Source: Planctomycetota bacterium
GTDB lineage: Bacteria; Planctomycetota; UBA1135; GCA-002686595
Assembly (NCBI GenBank): GCA_016764635.1
Contig: JAESRM010000158.1
Coordinates: 974 to 7,460, forward strand
DNA: 6,487 nucleotides
Reading direction: 5' to 3'
The position numbers were made by a program, and so were the translations under genes. Of this stretch, positions 5,531 to 6,487 are shown one piece after another. The stretch's first letter is position 1, and each line of letters opens with the position of its first letter. The notes beneath the pieces are model-generated. The model did no database searches. It was not told the origin of the DNA and was given only the letters and a program-made list of their open reading frames with translations.

Positions 5531-6151
5531 ATGAAGAAGAAACGCAAAGGACACTTTTGTCGAGGCTGTGGATGGAACCTACCCAACGAGAAATTCTCAG
5601 GCAAGGGGCATCGGGACCACCTCTGCAAGCAGTGCACAACCGAACGCAAGCGCAGGCGGAAGGAGTATGGCCCCGACTGGAACTTTGGAACCAATCCATT
5701 CGAAGGCGCACGGGATGGCAAGTACTTCCGCAATCTTATCCTCGATCAAAACTGGCCGAGCCTGCACAAGTCTCCCGGTCAGAAGCGGCTCTTCGCACTC
5801 GCCAATACAACCGTGCCCACCATTCAAAGTCTGATCGACCTGGGCTTCGAAGTCCGCCGAGTCATTCAAGGAGAGTCCGAACGCTGGTACGCCCTCTCAC
5901 CTGAAAACGCCTTCGTGGCAGACGACCCCTTGTCCCTCCTGGGTCTGGTAGCCATGCGAAGCCTGCGCGGAACCGATTGGAAACCCGATGACCAAACGAC
6001 GGCAAAAACCCTTGAGTGCTTCGGATTGGATAGCCCCCCGCCTCCAGAGCACGAGCCCGCCGAGCCCCTGGACTGGGGCGATGAACGCATGTGCGAGGAA
6101 TACTTCGGACCCGATGGATGGGATCCGGAAACGGGTACATCGGTGGATTGA
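5531..6151 (+). CDS. small protein with N-terminal CxxC-CxxC zinc finger, 206 aa
   Basis: Function is unknown. The N-terminus has Cys10, Cys13, Cys32 and Cys35 in two CxxC pairs, a probable zinc-binding treble-clef or ribbon, within the block GHFCRGCGWNLPNEKFSGKG (7-26). I recall this block from short uncharacterised bacterial proteins. The first 45 residues are very basic (KKKRK at 2-6, KRRRKE at 40-45), consistent with nucleic-acid contact. A central globular part, about 63-165, includes SPGQKRLFALANTTVPTIQS and DDPLSLLGLVAMRSLRG, predicted to be helical and not assigned. The tail from about 166 is Pro-rich (SPPPPEHEP) then strongly acidic, so the protein is charge-polarised. ATG 5531 is the first start after an in-frame TGA (5522-5524); no Shine-Dalgarno site is visible. 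It lies 115 nt downstream of the HIRAN gene and converges with the RhuM gene. Confidence 0.8.
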   Translation: MKKKRKGHFCRGCGWNLPNEKFSGKGHRDHLCKQCTTERKRRRKEYGPDWNFGTNPFEGARDGKYFRNLILDQNWPSLHKSPGQKRLFALANTTVPTIQSLIDLGFEVRRVIQGESERWYALSPENAFVADDPLSLLGLVAMRSLRGTDWKPDDQTTAKTLECFGLDSPPPPEHEPAEPLDWGDERMCEEYFGPDGWDPETGTSVD

Positions 6152-6169
6152 CCCCTTAGGCGTCAGGGG
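6152..6169. terminator. weak hairpin right after the zinc-finger gene
   Basis: CCCCT (6152-6156) and AGGGG (6165-6169) form a 5-bp GC-rich stem with an 8-nt loop immediately after the TGA stop. No T-run follows, so at best it is a weak or factor-assisted terminator. Confidence 0.25.
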
Positions 6170-6187
6170 AGTTGCGGCTCTTTGGTT

Positions 6188-6237
6188 GATGCCTTGCCAG
6201 TGACGGCATCCTTATGCGCTCGGAAGATGTCACTGGC
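6188..6237. repeat. two competing hairpins between convergent genes
   Basis: GCCAGTGAC (6196-6204) is the exact reverse complement of GTCACTGGC (6229-6237), a 9-bp stem with a 24-nt loop. A second stem, GATGCC (6188-6193) with GGCATC (6205-6210), would use the left arm of the first as its loop. The structure lies in the 136-nt gap between the convergent stops of the zinc-finger and RhuM genes and can form on either transcript, which suits a bidirectional termination role. Neither strand shows a clear U-run directly after the stem. Confidence 0.4.
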
Positions 6238-6287
6238 CGTTGTGATGGCCTTGCTCTGATGGATAAGATCGCGTTCGAAGCCCATTT

Positions 6288-6487
6288 TTATGGCGTCTCC
6301 TCGGGGTTGGGTTTGGTGGGACGCAGGGGTTGTTCTTGGATGCGTTTGACTTCGCACTCGAAATCGCTTTCGAACTCTACATCCTGCTTGACCCGGAACT
6401 CTGCGTACCGATCTCCTGCGAGTTGCTTGGCGACCTCCGCTGACACGGAACCCGCGTTGGTCAGGACCTCATATTCGTTGAACTGTA
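6288..6487 (-). CDS. RhuM-family protein, C-terminal 65 residues (5' part outside window)
   Basis: Read on the minus strand from the window edge, the frame gives FNEYEVLTNAGSVSAEVAKQ, then YAEFRVKQDVEFESDFECEV, then KRIQEQPLRP and a Pro/Lys-rich tail with stop TAA at 6288-6290. The pattern (F)LxFNEYxVLTNxGxVSxExA...YExFRVxQDxxFESDFDxEVKRI is the C-terminal end of the RhuM family (Pfam Virulence_RhuM), named for a Salmonella pathogenicity-island gene. The biochemical role is not established; members are common in islands, near restriction and defence genes. The visible part is intact. The last residues (about 53-65 of the fragment) are a family-variable tail. One Cys replaces the usual Asp/Arg-like position in SDFxxEV; this is probably neutral. 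The N-terminal region cannot be judged here. Confidence 0.82.
   Translation of the reverse strand, partial: QFNEYEVLTNAGSVSAEVAKQLAGDRYAEFRVKQDVEFESDFECEVKRIQEQPLRPTKPNPEETP

Noticed and set aside
6163..6357. 64-codon open frame on the minus strand (and its internal 40-codon ATG frame at 6163-6285)
   Set aside because: The upstream part is a shifted frame of the RhuM gene. The ATG two bases after the RhuM stop could be translationally coupled, but the peptide is unrecognised and spans the competing hairpins.
1..6487. CRISPR array
   Set aside because: No regularly spaced direct repeats occur anywhere; the only long repeat pair is 1.7 kb apart and imperfect.

Overview
The window most likely comes from a member of the Planctomycetota. 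The main evidence is a secreted 449-residue protein (717-2066). Its C-terminal part (about residues 299-449, with blocks such as GPPGQLGYFLIGSGF and IQPGETWHFQLWHRE) looks like a domain I know from exported planctomycete proteins. A second exported or anchored protein with repeated carboxypeptidase-regulatory-like beta domains agrees with this. Strong Shine-Dalgarno sites are largely absent, which also fits that phylum. The assignment is by recognition, not by a database search.

Layout. 1-716 has no convincing gene but holds several palindromes and copy A (309-418) of a structured dispersed repeat. 717-2066 (+) is the secreted beta-domain protein. 2067-2523, between two convergent genes, is a debris zone: repeat copy B (2084-2193), an in-frame 74-codon remnant of an oligopeptide ABC transporter ATPase (2235-2459, minus strand), and a short segment with a perfect hairpin (2462-2478) at the point where the ATPase similarity stops. 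2524-4164 (-) is a 546-residue N-terminally anchored protein with regulatory-like beta domains. 4165-4662 is a gene-poor leader with inverted repeats. 4663-5415 (+) is a stand-alone HIRAN-domain protein. 5531-6151 (+) is a small protein with an N-terminal CxxC...CxxC zinc finger. 6288 to the window end (-) is the C-terminus of a RhuM-family protein, convergent to the zinc-finger gene.

How the genes may relate. The two secreted proteins and the right-hand cluster look unrelated. The right-hand cluster (HIRAN protein, zinc-finger protein, RhuM protein) has an accessory-region character, with nucleic-acid-linked or island-associated families of unclear function. The same-strand HIRAN/zinc-finger pair is the best candidate for an undescribed functional unit, but this rests on proximity alone. 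The most solid non-genic signal is the A/B repeat pair: a gapless 110-nt match at roughly 73% identity by hand alignment, with two compensatory changes in its stem.
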